Positions 27,948-35,997 of a stretch of DNA of 39,500 bases are shown piece after piece; position 1 is the first letter of the stretch, and each line of letters starts with the position of its first letter. The notes under the pieces are model-generated. The model saw nothing but the letters and a program-made list of their open reading frames with translations, searched no databases and was not told the DNA's origin. The stretch comes from Candidatus Symbiothrix sp. GTDB lineage: Bacteria; Bacteroidota; Bacteroidia; Bacteroidales; Azobacteroidaceae. Location of the stretch: positions 1 to 39,500 of the forward strand of contig JAISUM010000090.1 in NCBI GenBank assembly GCA_031272095.1, written 5' to 3'. The position numbers and the translations under genes were made by a program.

Positions 27948-29789
27948 ATGAAAAACTTAAAATATTTGATTTTGTTATGCGTATCCGCAGCAGGATTTTT
28001 TATGCTGTCTTGCAACGAATTGGATACGGTTCCTTACGAACAATTGGCTTCGGGTTCGATGTACACCGATGAGGCAACGACAGATGCCGGTGTAATAGGC
28101 GTATATAATGTTTTGAGGCAAGAATATGTTGCCGGAGGATCCGGCATAGGGCTTGCTTTGATAGATTCGTGGGGCGTCAATTCCGATAGCCGCGACGCTT
28201 CGGATGTGCCGCTGAATACGGCGAAAGCTTCTAATACGACCGGCACTTTCCAAAATTATTGGAAACAGCACTATTACGGCGTTTTTCGTGCAAATACGGC
28301 GATAGCATCTATTCCGAAATCGCCGGTATCCGACGCTAAAAAAGCGCGTCTGATAGCCGAATGTCGTTTCCTTCGCGCCTATTTCTATTACAGGCTGAAT
28401 ATGGTCTTCAAAGGCGTGCCTTATTACGAAGGAATTACGGAAATTTCGGAAATGACCAAAGGACGTGAAACAGAAGCGTTTATCTGGGATAAAATTATCG
28501 AAGACCTGACGGCATGCGCCGCCGAAACCAATCTGCCTGATCGCTACGATGCGGGCGACGGTAATTTTGGACGCATCACGCAAGGCGCCGTGCAGGCATT
28601 GCTGGGCAAAGTCTATTTGTGGCGTCAGGAATACGACAAAGCAGAAACTGCCTTCAAAGCGCTGGAAGCGATGGGCTATGAACTCTTTGCAGGTGCAGGC
28701 GCCGACAGCTATCGTCAGCTCTTCAAAGAAGCCAACGAACAGAGCAAAGAAGCTGTCTTCGCACTTCAATGTGTCGGTCTGTCGGGACAAGGTCAAGCGA
28801 TGAGTTTCCGTTACGGCGGACGCACTTCTTACGGATCGTGTTGGAATACCATTCTTCCGAATACGGATTTTGTGGACAGCTACGAAAACATAGACGGCAG
28901 CCAATTCAACTGGGACGATATTATACCCGGTTATACGGCGAAAACTCCGGCAGAACGCAAAGTGTATTTCTATCGCGACAAAGACGCTGTAGAACCTTTC
29001 AAAGATGCCAGTGGAAAATCGGCATACGATATATTAGTGCAGGCTGAAATCGATTATCCGACGGAATATCTGCCTACAGGCAACGAAGCGCGTATCAAAT
29101 CGGCGTATGAAAATCGCGACCCGCGTCTGAAAATGACCATCATCACGCCTTATTCCACTTATTTGGGAATAGGCGGTGGCGTCGATCAAACCCTTACTTT
29201 GCGCTGGCCCTGCTGGAATTCCGACGCCGTCGAACCTTTCGATATTCGTACCGATACGCCGGGTCGTTTCCACTATCTTTATCGCAAATTTGTAGCCGAA
29301 GGGAATTCCGAAATTCCTAATCGCGAATATTCTCCCATCGACTTGCCGATCATCCGCTATGCCGACGTGCTGTTAAACTTGGCGGAAGCCTTGAACGAAC
29401 AGGGCGCCGCTAATCTGAACGAAGCCGTTGCTGCCGTCAATAAAGTGCGGAGCCGTGCCGGAGCAGCCTTGTTGCAGACGACCGACGCTACCAAACCAAC
29501 TTATGTCCCCGACCAAAACAATCTGCGGGAACGAATTCGCAACGAGCGACGTTGGGAATTTGCGGGCGAAGGCGTGAATTATTTCGACGAAATTCGTTGG
29601 AGAACGCTTGCCACAAGCAAATTCAAGACAGACGCTTCGGGCGCCGCTGTTTCCGGCAATTTGGAAATTTGGGGAACGCCTTGGTACACTACCGAATGGG
29701 GTGGCGACAAGTATTATACTTGGGCTATTCCGAATGCCGAAAGGCAGAAAATAAAAGCGCTCACCCAAAACGAAGGATGGGAAAATTAA
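27948..29789 (+). CDS. susD: SusD/RagB-family nutrient-binding outer membrane lipoprotein
   Basis: This 613-residue lipoprotein forms the lid of the SusC channel and binds the substrate at the cell surface. A signal peptide ends in the lipobox FMLSC with Cys22, followed by the usual NELDTVPYEQL. The SusD N-domain includes DAGVIGVYNVLRQ and RLIAECRFLRAYFYYRLNMVF. The TPR-rich core and conserved C-terminal SusD domain (IIRYADVLLNLAEALNEQG, INKVRSRAG-like KVRSRAG, LRERIRNERRWEFAGEG, YFDEIRW) are complete. It is co-transcribed with susC (12-nt gap). Downstream there is only the repeat element and bidirectional terminator, so the pair forms a two-gene operon. Confidence 0.94.
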   Translation: MKNLKYLILLCVSAAGFFMLSCNELDTVPYEQLASGSMYTDEATTDAGVIGVYNVLRQEYVAGGSGIGLALIDSWGVNSDSRDASDVPLNTAKASNTTGTFQNYWKQHYYGVFRANTAIASIPKSPVSDAKKARLIAECRFLRAYFYYRLNMVFKGVPYYEGITEISEMTKGRETEAFIWDKIIEDLTACAAETNLPDRYDAGDGNFGRITQGAVQALLGKVYLWRQEYDKAETAFKALEAMGYELFAGAGADSYRQLFKEANEQSKEAVFALQCVGLSGQGQAMSFRYGGRTSYGSCWNTILPNTDFVDSYENIDGSQFNWDDIIPGYTAKTPAERKVYFYRDKDAVEPFKDASGKSAYDILVQAEIDYPTEYLPTGNEARIKSAYENRDPRLKMTIITPYSTYLGIGGGVDQTLTLRWPCWNSDAVEPFDIRTDTPGRFHYLYRKFVAEGNSEIPNREYSPIDLPIIRYADVLLNLAEALNEQGAANLNEAVAAVNKVRSRAGAALLQTTDATKPTYVPDQNNLRERIRNERRWEFAGEGVNYFDEIRWRTLATSKFKTDASGAAVSGNLEIWGTPWYTTEWGGDKYYTWAIPNAERQKIKALTQNEGWEN

Positions 29790-29807
29790 ATTATGCAGAA
29801 AAGCCGC

Positions 29808-29913
29808 GTCATTCCGGTGAAAGCCGGAATCCCCTTCCAATCGTTAAATCCTAATATACAGTTATTTAGCATTTGACGGTCTTCGGGGGATGGCGGATCA
29901 AGTCCGCCATGAC
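29808..29913. repeat. Composite two-hairpin intergenic repeat, copy 1
   Basis: The element runs from GTCATT to ATGAC. Hairpin 1 is ATTCCGG/CCGGAAT (29811-29830). Hairpin 2 is ATGGCGGA-tcaag-TCCGCCAT (29890-29910). Between them is a variable core flanked by ATCCCC and GGGGAT. Related copies are at 35379-35718 and 39310-39378. Confidence 0.75.
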
Positions 29914-29938
29914 GGGCTTTTGAGACAGCCCCATTGTT

Positions 29939-29976
29939 AAAAAGAGACTGCCCCATCGCGGGGGAGTCTCTTTTTT
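29939..29976. terminator. Bidirectional rho-independent terminator between susD and the OMP gene
   Basis: A hairpin of AAAAAGAGACT and AGTCTCTTTTT arms with a C/G-rich inner stem (one mismatch) and small loop has an A-run before and a T-run after. It can stop transcription from both the susD side and the minus-strand OMP gene, which converge here. Confidence 0.8.
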
Positions 29977-30011
29977 GAGTACAATTAAAAATATAATATC
30001 TACATACATTT

Positions 30012-33000
30012 TTACCACATTCCGCCACCCGGACCGCCGGGTCCGCCGCCAGCGCCGCGCATTCCGCCGCCTTCGGGAGGTCCGCCACCCCAACGGCGTC
30101 CGCCTTCTTCGGAATTACCCGAACCTCGGCTGTTTGTTGGGAAAGCCGTGAATTTATAGATAAAACTACACATGAAAAAGCTCGGAATCACATTTGCCGT
30201 CGTAATCTGGTAGCCGTTGTTGGTAGCCGACGCCGAGATGCTGCTGCGACTTTGCAAAATATCATAAACGCTTAGTTTCAACGAGCCGGTGCCATAGCGT
30301 TTGCTGAATAATTGCTTGGTGATGGAGGCGTTCCACATTGTTTCGGGAACGTTGTATTCATCAAACGAGCCGCTGCGTCGGGTGTAGTTGATGTCGGTTT
30401 CGATGGTCCAGTTGCGGGGCAAATAGAACGATATGTCGCCGCCCAGTCCCAAATTGAAAGTCTGTTTGTTGTCGTCGGGACGCACGGTATAGCTGATGTC
30501 CTGAAAATTTCCCGATGCGCTTAATCCGACGTCAATCCAATCGGTGCGAAATCCGAAACGAGTGTTGTCGCCCACATTATAAGTGATGGTCGTACTTTCC
30601 GTCTTGTCCAATTTGACATCTGTCAAGTCGTCCAAATCGTTGGGATCAAAATTGTTCAGAATATAGCTGTTTTGATTGCGTTGGCTGAGGTTGATGCTGC
30701 TGCTGATCGTGAATTTTTTGTTTTTCAACGGGAGATTAAACATTCCTCTGAAACTGGTGTTCCAGTTGCCATTGACGTTATCGTAGAACGTATATTGGAT
30801 TTTTTCGGCGTCGCGGGCAGTCATCGACGAAATGTCATTGACCGAGAAACCGCCGTTCAATTCAAAACTGTACATCAGTTGCGTTTCGGGAATGAATTTC
30901 TGAAATCTCACCCGCAAGTTGTTGGAGTAGCTTGGTTTCAAATTCGGATTACCTACCACATAGTTGGTCGGGCGTGTTTTATCGACATAGTCACGCAACT
31001 GTGAAGCGGAAGGCTGACCGGTTTCGCCGTCATAATTGATGCGCAAATTGCTGCGTTGTCCGAAGATATAGTTAAAATTGAGGGTAGGCGACCAGTTATT
31101 AACTGTCTGTGTGATAGACTGATATAGTGAATCTTTGGTGATATCTCTCACGTTATAGCTCGCCAAACTTTTGTTTTGATCATAGGGTGCCAATAAAAGA
31201 TCATTGGCGTAAGGTTGATAGGTATTATTGACCGAATGGCTGGGGTCGTAGTTCAGCCCGATGGTATAATTATATTTCGGACGGACAAATTTCAAGCTCA
31301 AACCTATACGTTGCGAGAAAGCATTGCGGAGTGTCGAGCGGCTCAATGAATCGACGCGGGGCACCTCAATATAACCATGACCGGTATTCGACAAGTCAAA
31401 CGTGCTGTTCACGCTTTCCGTATTGCTGTACGAAATTCGGTAGGTTGCCTGCAAAAAGACATTTGTCCAGAGTGGTTCGACGAATGACAGCGTTGCCCGA
31501 TAGCTTGACGACCAGTCTTTCGTTTCGTCCTGTTCTTTTCTGTTATAATAGTTTTTTTGTGGAACACTCTGATCGGGATAATCATAAATGGTATTGGAAC
31601 GTTCCATCGAGGTGCTGGTATTCAGACTTCCGTTCAAATTGACGCTGAACACGCGACCGGGTTTGCTGAATTTGTGCGCATAATCCAAAGATCCGCCGAC
31701 ATTGTATCCGACACCTTCGTTATAAGCTGTTGAATGAGATCGGAATATCGTGTCGGAGATGATATCATCGAGATCCAAATCATAGCGATCGGCAGATTCC
31801 GTTTCGTCACTGTGGCTGAAATTCACCCCAAAAGTCGGTCTGAAAATCAAGGTGTTCATCGTATCGGGTTTCCATTCCAAATTAAAATTGGCGGCAATAT
31901 TATTGGAGGTGTAATTATTGGTCGAGTTGGTTATAGATTTCGTTCCATAGTCGGTATAATGAGTAACCCGTTCGCTGCCGCTTGTGCTTACGCGGTCGGA
32001 GCCGTTGAAACGCAGGTCTCCGTTGAAGTTAAAAGTCGGCGAAAATTCTTTATTCATATTCAGCATTACGACATTGGAGGTTGCCACGCCGCCGCCGCCG
32101 CCACGTCGCATACGCATGCCGCCAAAACGGTTAGCGCCCAAGTCGCCTGCGCCCATATTGTTGTTGTTGTTGGAGTTCAGCATCAGGGTATAGCGTGTGT
32201 TGTTGTTCATGTGATTCAGGAACGCGCCGCCTTGGTAGCGCAAATCGGTATCTTCATTGATGTCTCTACCTAAACCTGCCAGCGCATTGCCCATCGTTCC
32301 GCGTTTCATCCCTTCACGGATGGTCAGGTTGATGATGGTATTTTCTTCGCCGTCGTCGAAGCCGGTCATACGCGCCATATCCGACTTTTCGTCAATGACT
32401 TGCAACTTTTCAATCATATCTACCGGCAAATTTTTGGAGGCAATGGTCGGGTCGTCGGAGAAGAAGTCTTTGCCATCCACCTTGAATTTTTTGACTTCTT
32501 TGCCATTGACTGTGATTTTGCCGTCTTTATCTACTTCGGCGCCGGGCAGTTTTTTGATCAGGTCTTCTACGACGGCATTTTCCGGCACTTTGAAAGCGGT
32601 GGCGTCGTACTCGATCGTATCATTTTTCACGACCACTTCGGGTTTTTTACCTTCAACTACCATTTCTTTCAGCATAATGGCGTCGGTTTCCAAATAGAGT
32701 TTGCCGACATTCATAGATTGATCAATTTTGACATTGATGTTTTTCAGAAATGTTTTGTAGCCGACATACTTCACGCGGATGATGTAGGCGCCTGCCGTAC
32801 TTGGCATTTTCAGCGAAAAACGTCCTTTGGCGTCGCTGACGCTGCCTGCAACTAATGTGCTGTCTTTGCTGCTTTTCAACAATTCCACACTGCCTGCTAT
32901 CACAGGTTCTTCGGTTTCTTTATCTAAGATTGAACCGGAAATTGTTCGTGTTGTTTGACCGAAAACAGTCGCTGTGCCGAACAAAAAGAGGGCGAGAATC

Positions 33001-33020
33001 CCAATCAAAATTTTACGCAT
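30012..33020 (-). CDS. Outer membrane beta-barrel protein (OMP_b-brl_3, TonB-receptor-like) with Gly-rich C-terminal tail
   Basis: I start this at 33020 (1002 residues), where MRKILIGILALFLFGTATVFGQ forms a signal peptide. The ORF's extra 31 upstream codons look like leader. A carboxypeptidase-regulatory-like domain (about 25-105, SGSILDKETEEPVIAGSVELL) is followed by a plug-like region (about 120-230, VVEDLIKKLPGAEVDKDGKITVNGK, FKVDGKDFFSDDP). The rest is a large beta-barrel typical of the OMP_b-brl_3 family. A Gly/Arg loop (GGMRMRRGGGGG) lies near residue 300. The C-terminus does not end in a usual aromatic strand but continues as a roughly 40-residue Gly/Pro-rich tail ending GGPGGGMW. It is divergent from the ABC exporter (140 bp apart). 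Transport substrate is unknown. SusC membership is ruled out by the missing signature and partner. Confidence 0.85.
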   Translation of the reverse strand: MRKILIGILALFLFGTATVFGQTTRTISGSILDKETEEPVIAGSVELLKSSKDSTLVAGSVSDAKGRFSLKMPSTAGAYIIRVKYVGYKTFLKNINVKIDQSMNVGKLYLETDAIMLKEMVVEGKKPEVVVKNDTIEYDATAFKVPENAVVEDLIKKLPGAEVDKDGKITVNGKEVKKFKVDGKDFFSDDPTIASKNLPVDMIEKLQVIDEKSDMARMTGFDDGEENTIINLTIREGMKRGTMGNALAGLGRDINEDTDLRYQGGAFLNHMNNNTRYTLMLNSNNNNNMGAGDLGANRFGGMRMRRGGGGGVATSNVVMLNMNKEFSPTFNFNGDLRFNGSDRVSTSGSERVTHYTDYGTKSITNSTNNYTSNNIAANFNLEWKPDTMNTLIFRPTFGVNFSHSDETESADRYDLDLDDIISDTIFRSHSTAYNEGVGYNVGGSLDYAHKFSKPGRVFSVNLNGSLNTSTSMERSNTIYDYPDQSVPQKNYYNRKEQDETKDWSSSYRATLSFVEPLWTNVFLQATYRISYSNTESVNSTFDLSNTGHGYIEVPRVDSLSRSTLRNAFSQRIGLSLKFVRPKYNYTIGLNYDPSHSVNNTYQPYANDLLLAPYDQNKSLASYNVRDITKDSLYQSITQTVNNWSPTLNFNYIFGQRSNLRINYDGETGQPSASQLRDYVDKTRPTNYVVGNPNLKPSYSNNLRVRFQKFIPETQLMYSFELNGGFSVNDISSMTARDAEKIQYTFYDNVNGNWNTSFRGMFNLPLKNKKFTISSSINLSQRNQNSYILNNFDPNDLDDLTDVKLDKTESTTITYNVGDNTRFGFRTDWIDVGLSASGNFQDISYTVRPDDNKQTFNLGLGGDISFYLPRNWTIETDINYTRRSGSFDEYNVPETMWNASITKQLFSKRYGTGSLKLSVYDILQSRSSISASATNNGYQITTANVIPSFFMCSFIYKFTAFPTNSRGSGNSEEGGRRWGGGPPEGGGMRGAGGGPGGPGGGMW

Positions 33021-33123
33021 ATAAAATAGGACTTTATTAATTAATCCGATGTAAAAGACCGTAAAAAACATAAAACGTTTAATCGGATTTTCAATCTTTG
33101 AATAATTTAACACAAAATAATCG

Positions 33124-33131
33124 TAGCTTTG
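33124..33131 (+). promoter_or_regulatory. -7 box (TAGCTTTG) for the ABC exporter
   Basis: TAGCTTTG matches TAnnTTTG, 29 bp before the ATG at 33161. A TTTG at 33097-33100 is 23 bp upstream, slightly longer than usual. Confidence 0.5.
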
Positions 33132-33160
33132 CAGTCTGTTTTCTGAAATTATAGAATTAA

Positions 33161-35014
33161 ATGAAAGATTTTATACAGGTATTAAGACGTTTTGTGCCGC
33201 CTTATAAAGGTTATTTGCTGGCACATATTGCAGTAACTTTGTTGTCTGCATTTTTTACGCTGATTTCTTTTTGGGGCATTATTCCGATCTTGCAGATACT
33301 GTTTCAAACGGGCGAAGTGCAGGAGGTATTGACCTACCAAAGCATCCATATCGACTGGCTGTCGTTCAGCTCGTGGAAGGCGGCGGTGGACAGTTTTCAA
33401 AACAATCTGGATTGCTATCTGGCGGAATTGATTCGGTTGCGCGGCGAACTGTTTGTGTTGATCATGGTGTGTCTCTATGTGGTCGTTACGACGATTTTTC
33501 GCACGGGCGTGATGTATTTGTCGTCTTATTTTCTGATTCCGTTGCGCACGGGCGTTGTTCGCGACATTCGCAATCAGATCAATAAAAAAATTCTTGCGCT
33601 GCCCCTTGCCTTTTTCTCCGAAGAACGGAAAGGCGATATTATGGCGCGTATTTCCGGCGACGTCAACGAAATCGAAAGTTCGATTATGAGTTCGTTGGAT
33701 ATGCTGTTCAAAAATCCGATTCTGATTTTCTTCTATTTGGTCGCTATGCTGCTGATGAGTTGGCAACTGACTGTTTTAGTGCTGGTTGTCATACCGGTCG
33801 TTGCTTATATTATTACTGTCATCGGCAAAAATCTCAAACGGCGCTCGGCGCAGGGACAACGGCAATGGGGGCAACTGATGTCGCAAATTGAAGAGACCTT
33901 GAGCGGTCTGCGGATCATCAAAGCTTTCAATGCCGAAGAAAAAATCGTCAAACGGTTTCAAAAAGACAATGAAACTTTCCGCCGCACGACCAACAAAATT
34001 TTCAGTCGGCAACAGTTGGCGCACCCGCTCAGCGAACTGCTCGGCACGCTCACGGTGGCTTTTGTCATCGGCTACGGCGGCTACCTGATTCTGTCGGAGC
34101 ATAGCAGTATCAGCGGACCGAGTTTTATCTACTACCTGACGATTTTCTATATGTTGATCAATCCGACGAAAGACCTCTCGAAATCGGTGTATGCCATACA
34201 AAAAGGCTTGGCGTCGATGGACAGGGTCGATAAAATTTTGCAAGCCGAATCGACCATCACCGACCCACGACATCCCCAACCGCTGCATTTCGATCGGAGT
34301 ATCCGTTATGAAAATATTTCTTTCCGCTATCGCGACCAATGGGTGATCAAAAACGTGGATTTGGAAATTCCGAAAGGAAAAACCGTTGCGCTTGTCGGAC
34401 AATCAGGCTCCGGAAAATCGACCTTGGCAGATCTCTTGCCGCGTTTCTACGACGTGCAACAGGGGAAAATCACCATTGACGACACCGATATTCGCGATTT
34501 CACCACCCACGATTTGCGGCAATATATGGGGATTGTCAATCAGGAAGCCATTCTGTTTAACGACAGCTTTTTCAATAATATTGCTTTCGGCGTGGAACAT
34601 GCAAGTATGGAACAGGTCGTCGAGGCGGCACGCATCGCCAACGCTTACGAATTTATTATGGCGTCGGAAGAAGGTTTCGATACCAATATCGGCGACCGAG
34701 GCTGCAAATTGTCGGGCGGACAGCGTCAGCGTATCAGTATTGCCCGCGCAGTGCTGAAAAATCCGCCTATACTGATTTTAGACGAAGCCACCTCCGCTTT
34801 GGATACCGAATCGGAACGTTTGGTGCAGGACGCTTTGGAAAAATTGATGAGCCATCGCACGACTTTGATCATTGCTCACCGACTTTCGACTATCAAAAAT
34901 GCTGATATTATCTGTGTGATGCACGAAGGTGAAATTGTAGAGCGCGGCACGCACAATGAGCTGACCAAGCGGAACGGTTACTACCGCAAATTGTGTGAAA
35001 TGCAATCTTTTTGA
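33161..35014 (+). CDS. ABC transporter, fused permease and ATP-binding protein (MsbA-type exporter)
   Basis: This 617-residue half-transporter is expected to work as a homodimer in the inner membrane. Residues 1-330 or so form a type-1 exporter membrane domain (first helix LLAHIAVTLLSAFFTLISFWG) with an unusually long loop (about 48-90) between helices 1 and 2. The ATPase domain (about 370-617) has Walker A GQSGSGKST, Q-loop GIVNQEAILF, signature LSGGQRQRISIARAVL, Walker B ILILDEATSALD and switch His in IIAHRLSTIKNAD. All catalytic motifs are intact. The closest general description is MsbA-like lipid or drug exporter, but the substrate cannot be assigned. It is a monocistronic gene followed 20 bp later by the tRNA promoter. 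Confidence 0.92.
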   Translation: MKDFIQVLRRFVPPYKGYLLAHIAVTLLSAFFTLISFWGIIPILQILFQTGEVQEVLTYQSIHIDWLSFSSWKAAVDSFQNNLDCYLAELIRLRGELFVLIMVCLYVVVTTIFRTGVMYLSSYFLIPLRTGVVRDIRNQINKKILALPLAFFSEERKGDIMARISGDVNEIESSIMSSLDMLFKNPILIFFYLVAMLLMSWQLTVLVLVVIPVVAYIITVIGKNLKRRSAQGQRQWGQLMSQIEETLSGLRIIKAFNAEEKIVKRFQKDNETFRRTTNKIFSRQQLAHPLSELLGTLTVAFVIGYGGYLILSEHSSISGPSFIYYLTIFYMLINPTKDLSKSVYAIQKGLASMDRVDKILQAESTITDPRHPQPLHFDRSIRYENISFRYRDQWVIKNVDLEIPKGKTVALVGQSGSGKSTLADLLPRFYDVQQGKITIDDTDIRDFTTHDLRQYMGIVNQEAILFNDSFFNNIAFGVEHASMEQVVEAARIANAYEFIMASEEGFDTNIGDRGCKLSGGQRQRISIARAVLKNPPILILDEATSALDTESERLVQDALEKLMSHRTTLIIAHRLSTIKNADIICVMHEGEIVERGTHNELTKRNGYYRKLCEMQSF

Positions 35015-35034
35015 AAAAAAAATCGGATGATTGT

Positions 35035-35065
35035 TTTGTGGTTTCAAAAAAATATATTACCTTTG
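35035..35065 (+). promoter_or_regulatory. tRNA operon promoter: TTTG-N19-TACCTTTG
   Basis: TTTG (35035-35038) and TACCTTTG (35058-35065) are 19 bp apart, a near-consensus Bacteroidetes promoter. It ends 11 bp before the half-tRNA and should transcribe the whole tRNA array. Confidence 0.75.
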
Positions 35066-35076
35066 TGCCCGCAAAT

Positions 35077-35112
35077 GCGGAAATAGCTCAGTTTGTAGAG
35101 CACGACCTTGCC
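35077..35112 (+). pseudogene. 5' half of tRNA-Gly, ending right after the anticodon
   Basis: The 36 nt match the complete tRNA-Gly at 35172 with one mismatch (D-loop G to T) and stop agreeing exactly after the GCC anticodon. No 3' anticodon stem, T-arm or acceptor 3' strand follows, so it cannot be a functional tRNA. The 59 nt between it and the full tRNA contain CGACCTTGGCAAGG, a near copy of the anticodon-arm sequence. Confidence 0.75.
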
Positions 35113-35171
35113 CCAAGAGGTACACGGGAACCCGACCTTGGCAAGGAAGGATGTGAAACCGACAAAAAAAT

Positions 35172-35244
<73 letters not shown>

Positions 35245-35276
35245 CTTATTGATTTTAAATGGTTTATATTTCGCCC

Positions 35277-35359
35277 GCTCGGATGGTGGAATGGTAGACA
35301 CGCAAGACTTAAAATCTTGTGACCATTAGGTTGTGCGGGTTCAAGTCCCGCTCCGAGTA
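35277..35359 (+). tRNA. tRNA-Leu (UAA)
   Basis: This 83-nt class II tRNA has acceptor GCTCGGA/TCCGAGT (terminal G-T pair), anticodon arm CAAGA-CTTAAAA-TCTTG with anticodon TAA, a long variable arm, T-arm GCGGG-TTCAAGT-CCCGC and discriminator A. It lies 32 nt after tRNA-Gly, in the same operon. Confidence 0.95.
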
Positions 35360-35378
35360 CACTACAAAAAGTCGCATT

Positions 35379-35718
35379 GTCATTCCGTAGCGCAGCAAGG
35401 AATCCCCTGCTCATCGTTTCAAAAAGCCCAAAAAGACCTCATTTTTACCTCATCACAAACAAGAAACCTCAGTAGCCGGTTTTTACCACAAAGGCAAAGA
35501 AAGGCAAAAACAGACACCCTTATTCCTGCGGGCGCCCTTAGTAGCTTGGAGTTGAATGTCTGCAATTTTTTACCCTTATTCCCTTATTTTCAAAAGATTA
35601 ATAAGGTAATGAGGTTGGCGTTTGTATATTGCAACATATATGCTACTGATGTTGTTTTGTTTGTGATGAGGTAAAAATGAGGTTTTTGCAGGGGATGGCG
35701 GATCAAGTCCGCCATGAC
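35379..35718. repeat. Composite two-hairpin intergenic repeat, copy 2, with an insertion
   Basis: This has the same ends as the other copies: GTCATT with hairpin 1 ATTCC/GGAAT (35382-35403), and hairpin 2 ATGGCGGA-tcaag-TCCGCCAT (35695-35715) then ATGAC. The ATCCCC/GGGGAT core flanks are kept (as ATCCCCTGC and GCAGGGGAT). The core is expanded by the element at 35436-35683. It begins 19 nt after tRNA-Leu. Confidence 0.65.
35436..35683. mobile_element. MITE-like element with perfect 27-bp terminal inverted repeats
   Basis: The ends 35436-35462 and 35657-35683 are exact inverted repeats of 27 bp (outer end ACCTCATTTTTACCTCATCA). Each contains ACCTCAT twice. The 194 bp between them contain no supportable ORF or transposase. 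It sits nested in the core of composite repeat copy 2. The non-autonomous transposon interpretation is inference. Confidence 0.6.
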
Positions 35719-35729
35719 GGGCGGTTTTT

Positions 35730-35762
35730 ACTGATAGCATCACTCGCAGTGATACTATCAGT
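35730..35762. terminator. 15-bp hairpin, possible terminator or intergenic palindrome
   Basis: ACTGATAG-C-ATCACT pairs with AGTGATACTATCAGT around a CGC loop, with one mismatch. It follows GCGGTTTTT and precedes a C-run. It could end the tRNA transcript or belong to the repeat cluster. No gene lies in 35360-35997. Confidence 0.4.
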
Positions 35763-35770
35763 TCCCCCCC

Positions 35771-35840
35771 CACTAATCACTAACCACTAACCACTAACCA
35801 CTAATCACTAATCACTAATCACTAACCACTAACCACTATA
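35771..35840 (-). repeat. Heptad array (reverse complement of AGTGRTT), ten units
   Basis: Nine perfect CACTAAT/CACTAAC heptads plus one degenerate unit (CACTATA) are bounded on both sides by TTCCCCCCC. It is the same unit as at 18626-18690 and 39273-39300, on the opposite strand. Confidence 0.88.
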
Positions 35841-35922
35841 TTCCCCCCCCTTCACAGCCCCTTCTCGCCGCGATTCCAAAAAAACTTTTGCGAATTAAAA
35901 AACATTAACGTTTTTTTTTTTT

Positions 35923-35950
35923 TTTGTTCTCGGAAAATAACTTACCTTTG
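35923..35950 (+). promoter_or_regulatory. Promoter of the beta-helix protein: TTTG-N16-TACCTTTG
   Basis: TACCTTTG (35943-35950) matches the -7 consensus. TTTG (35923-35926) lies 16 bp upstream at the end of a T15 tract, slightly closer than normal. It leaves a leader of about 40 nt before the ATG at 35998. Confidence 0.55.
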
Positions 35951-35997
35951 TCGCTCAATATTAAATTTATTTATTCATTAATTAAAAGTAAAATTTT

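Noticed and set aside
24594-29789. A complete polysaccharide utilisation locus
   Set aside because: No glycoside hydrolase, lyase, esterase or sulfatase is visible in the window, so only the transport pair can be supported.
29866-30093. Small ORFs over the susD-OMP intergenic region
   Set aside because: They are shadows of the Gly-rich tail, the composite repeat and the terminator hairpin.
35113-35171. Group I-like intron in the first tRNA-Gly
   Set aside because: The insert is only 59 nt and the tRNA restarts from its first base rather than resuming after the anticodon, so it is a partial duplication, not a split gene.
35771-35840. Heptad array as a CRISPR array
   Set aside because: Units are 7 bp and contiguous, with no spacers.
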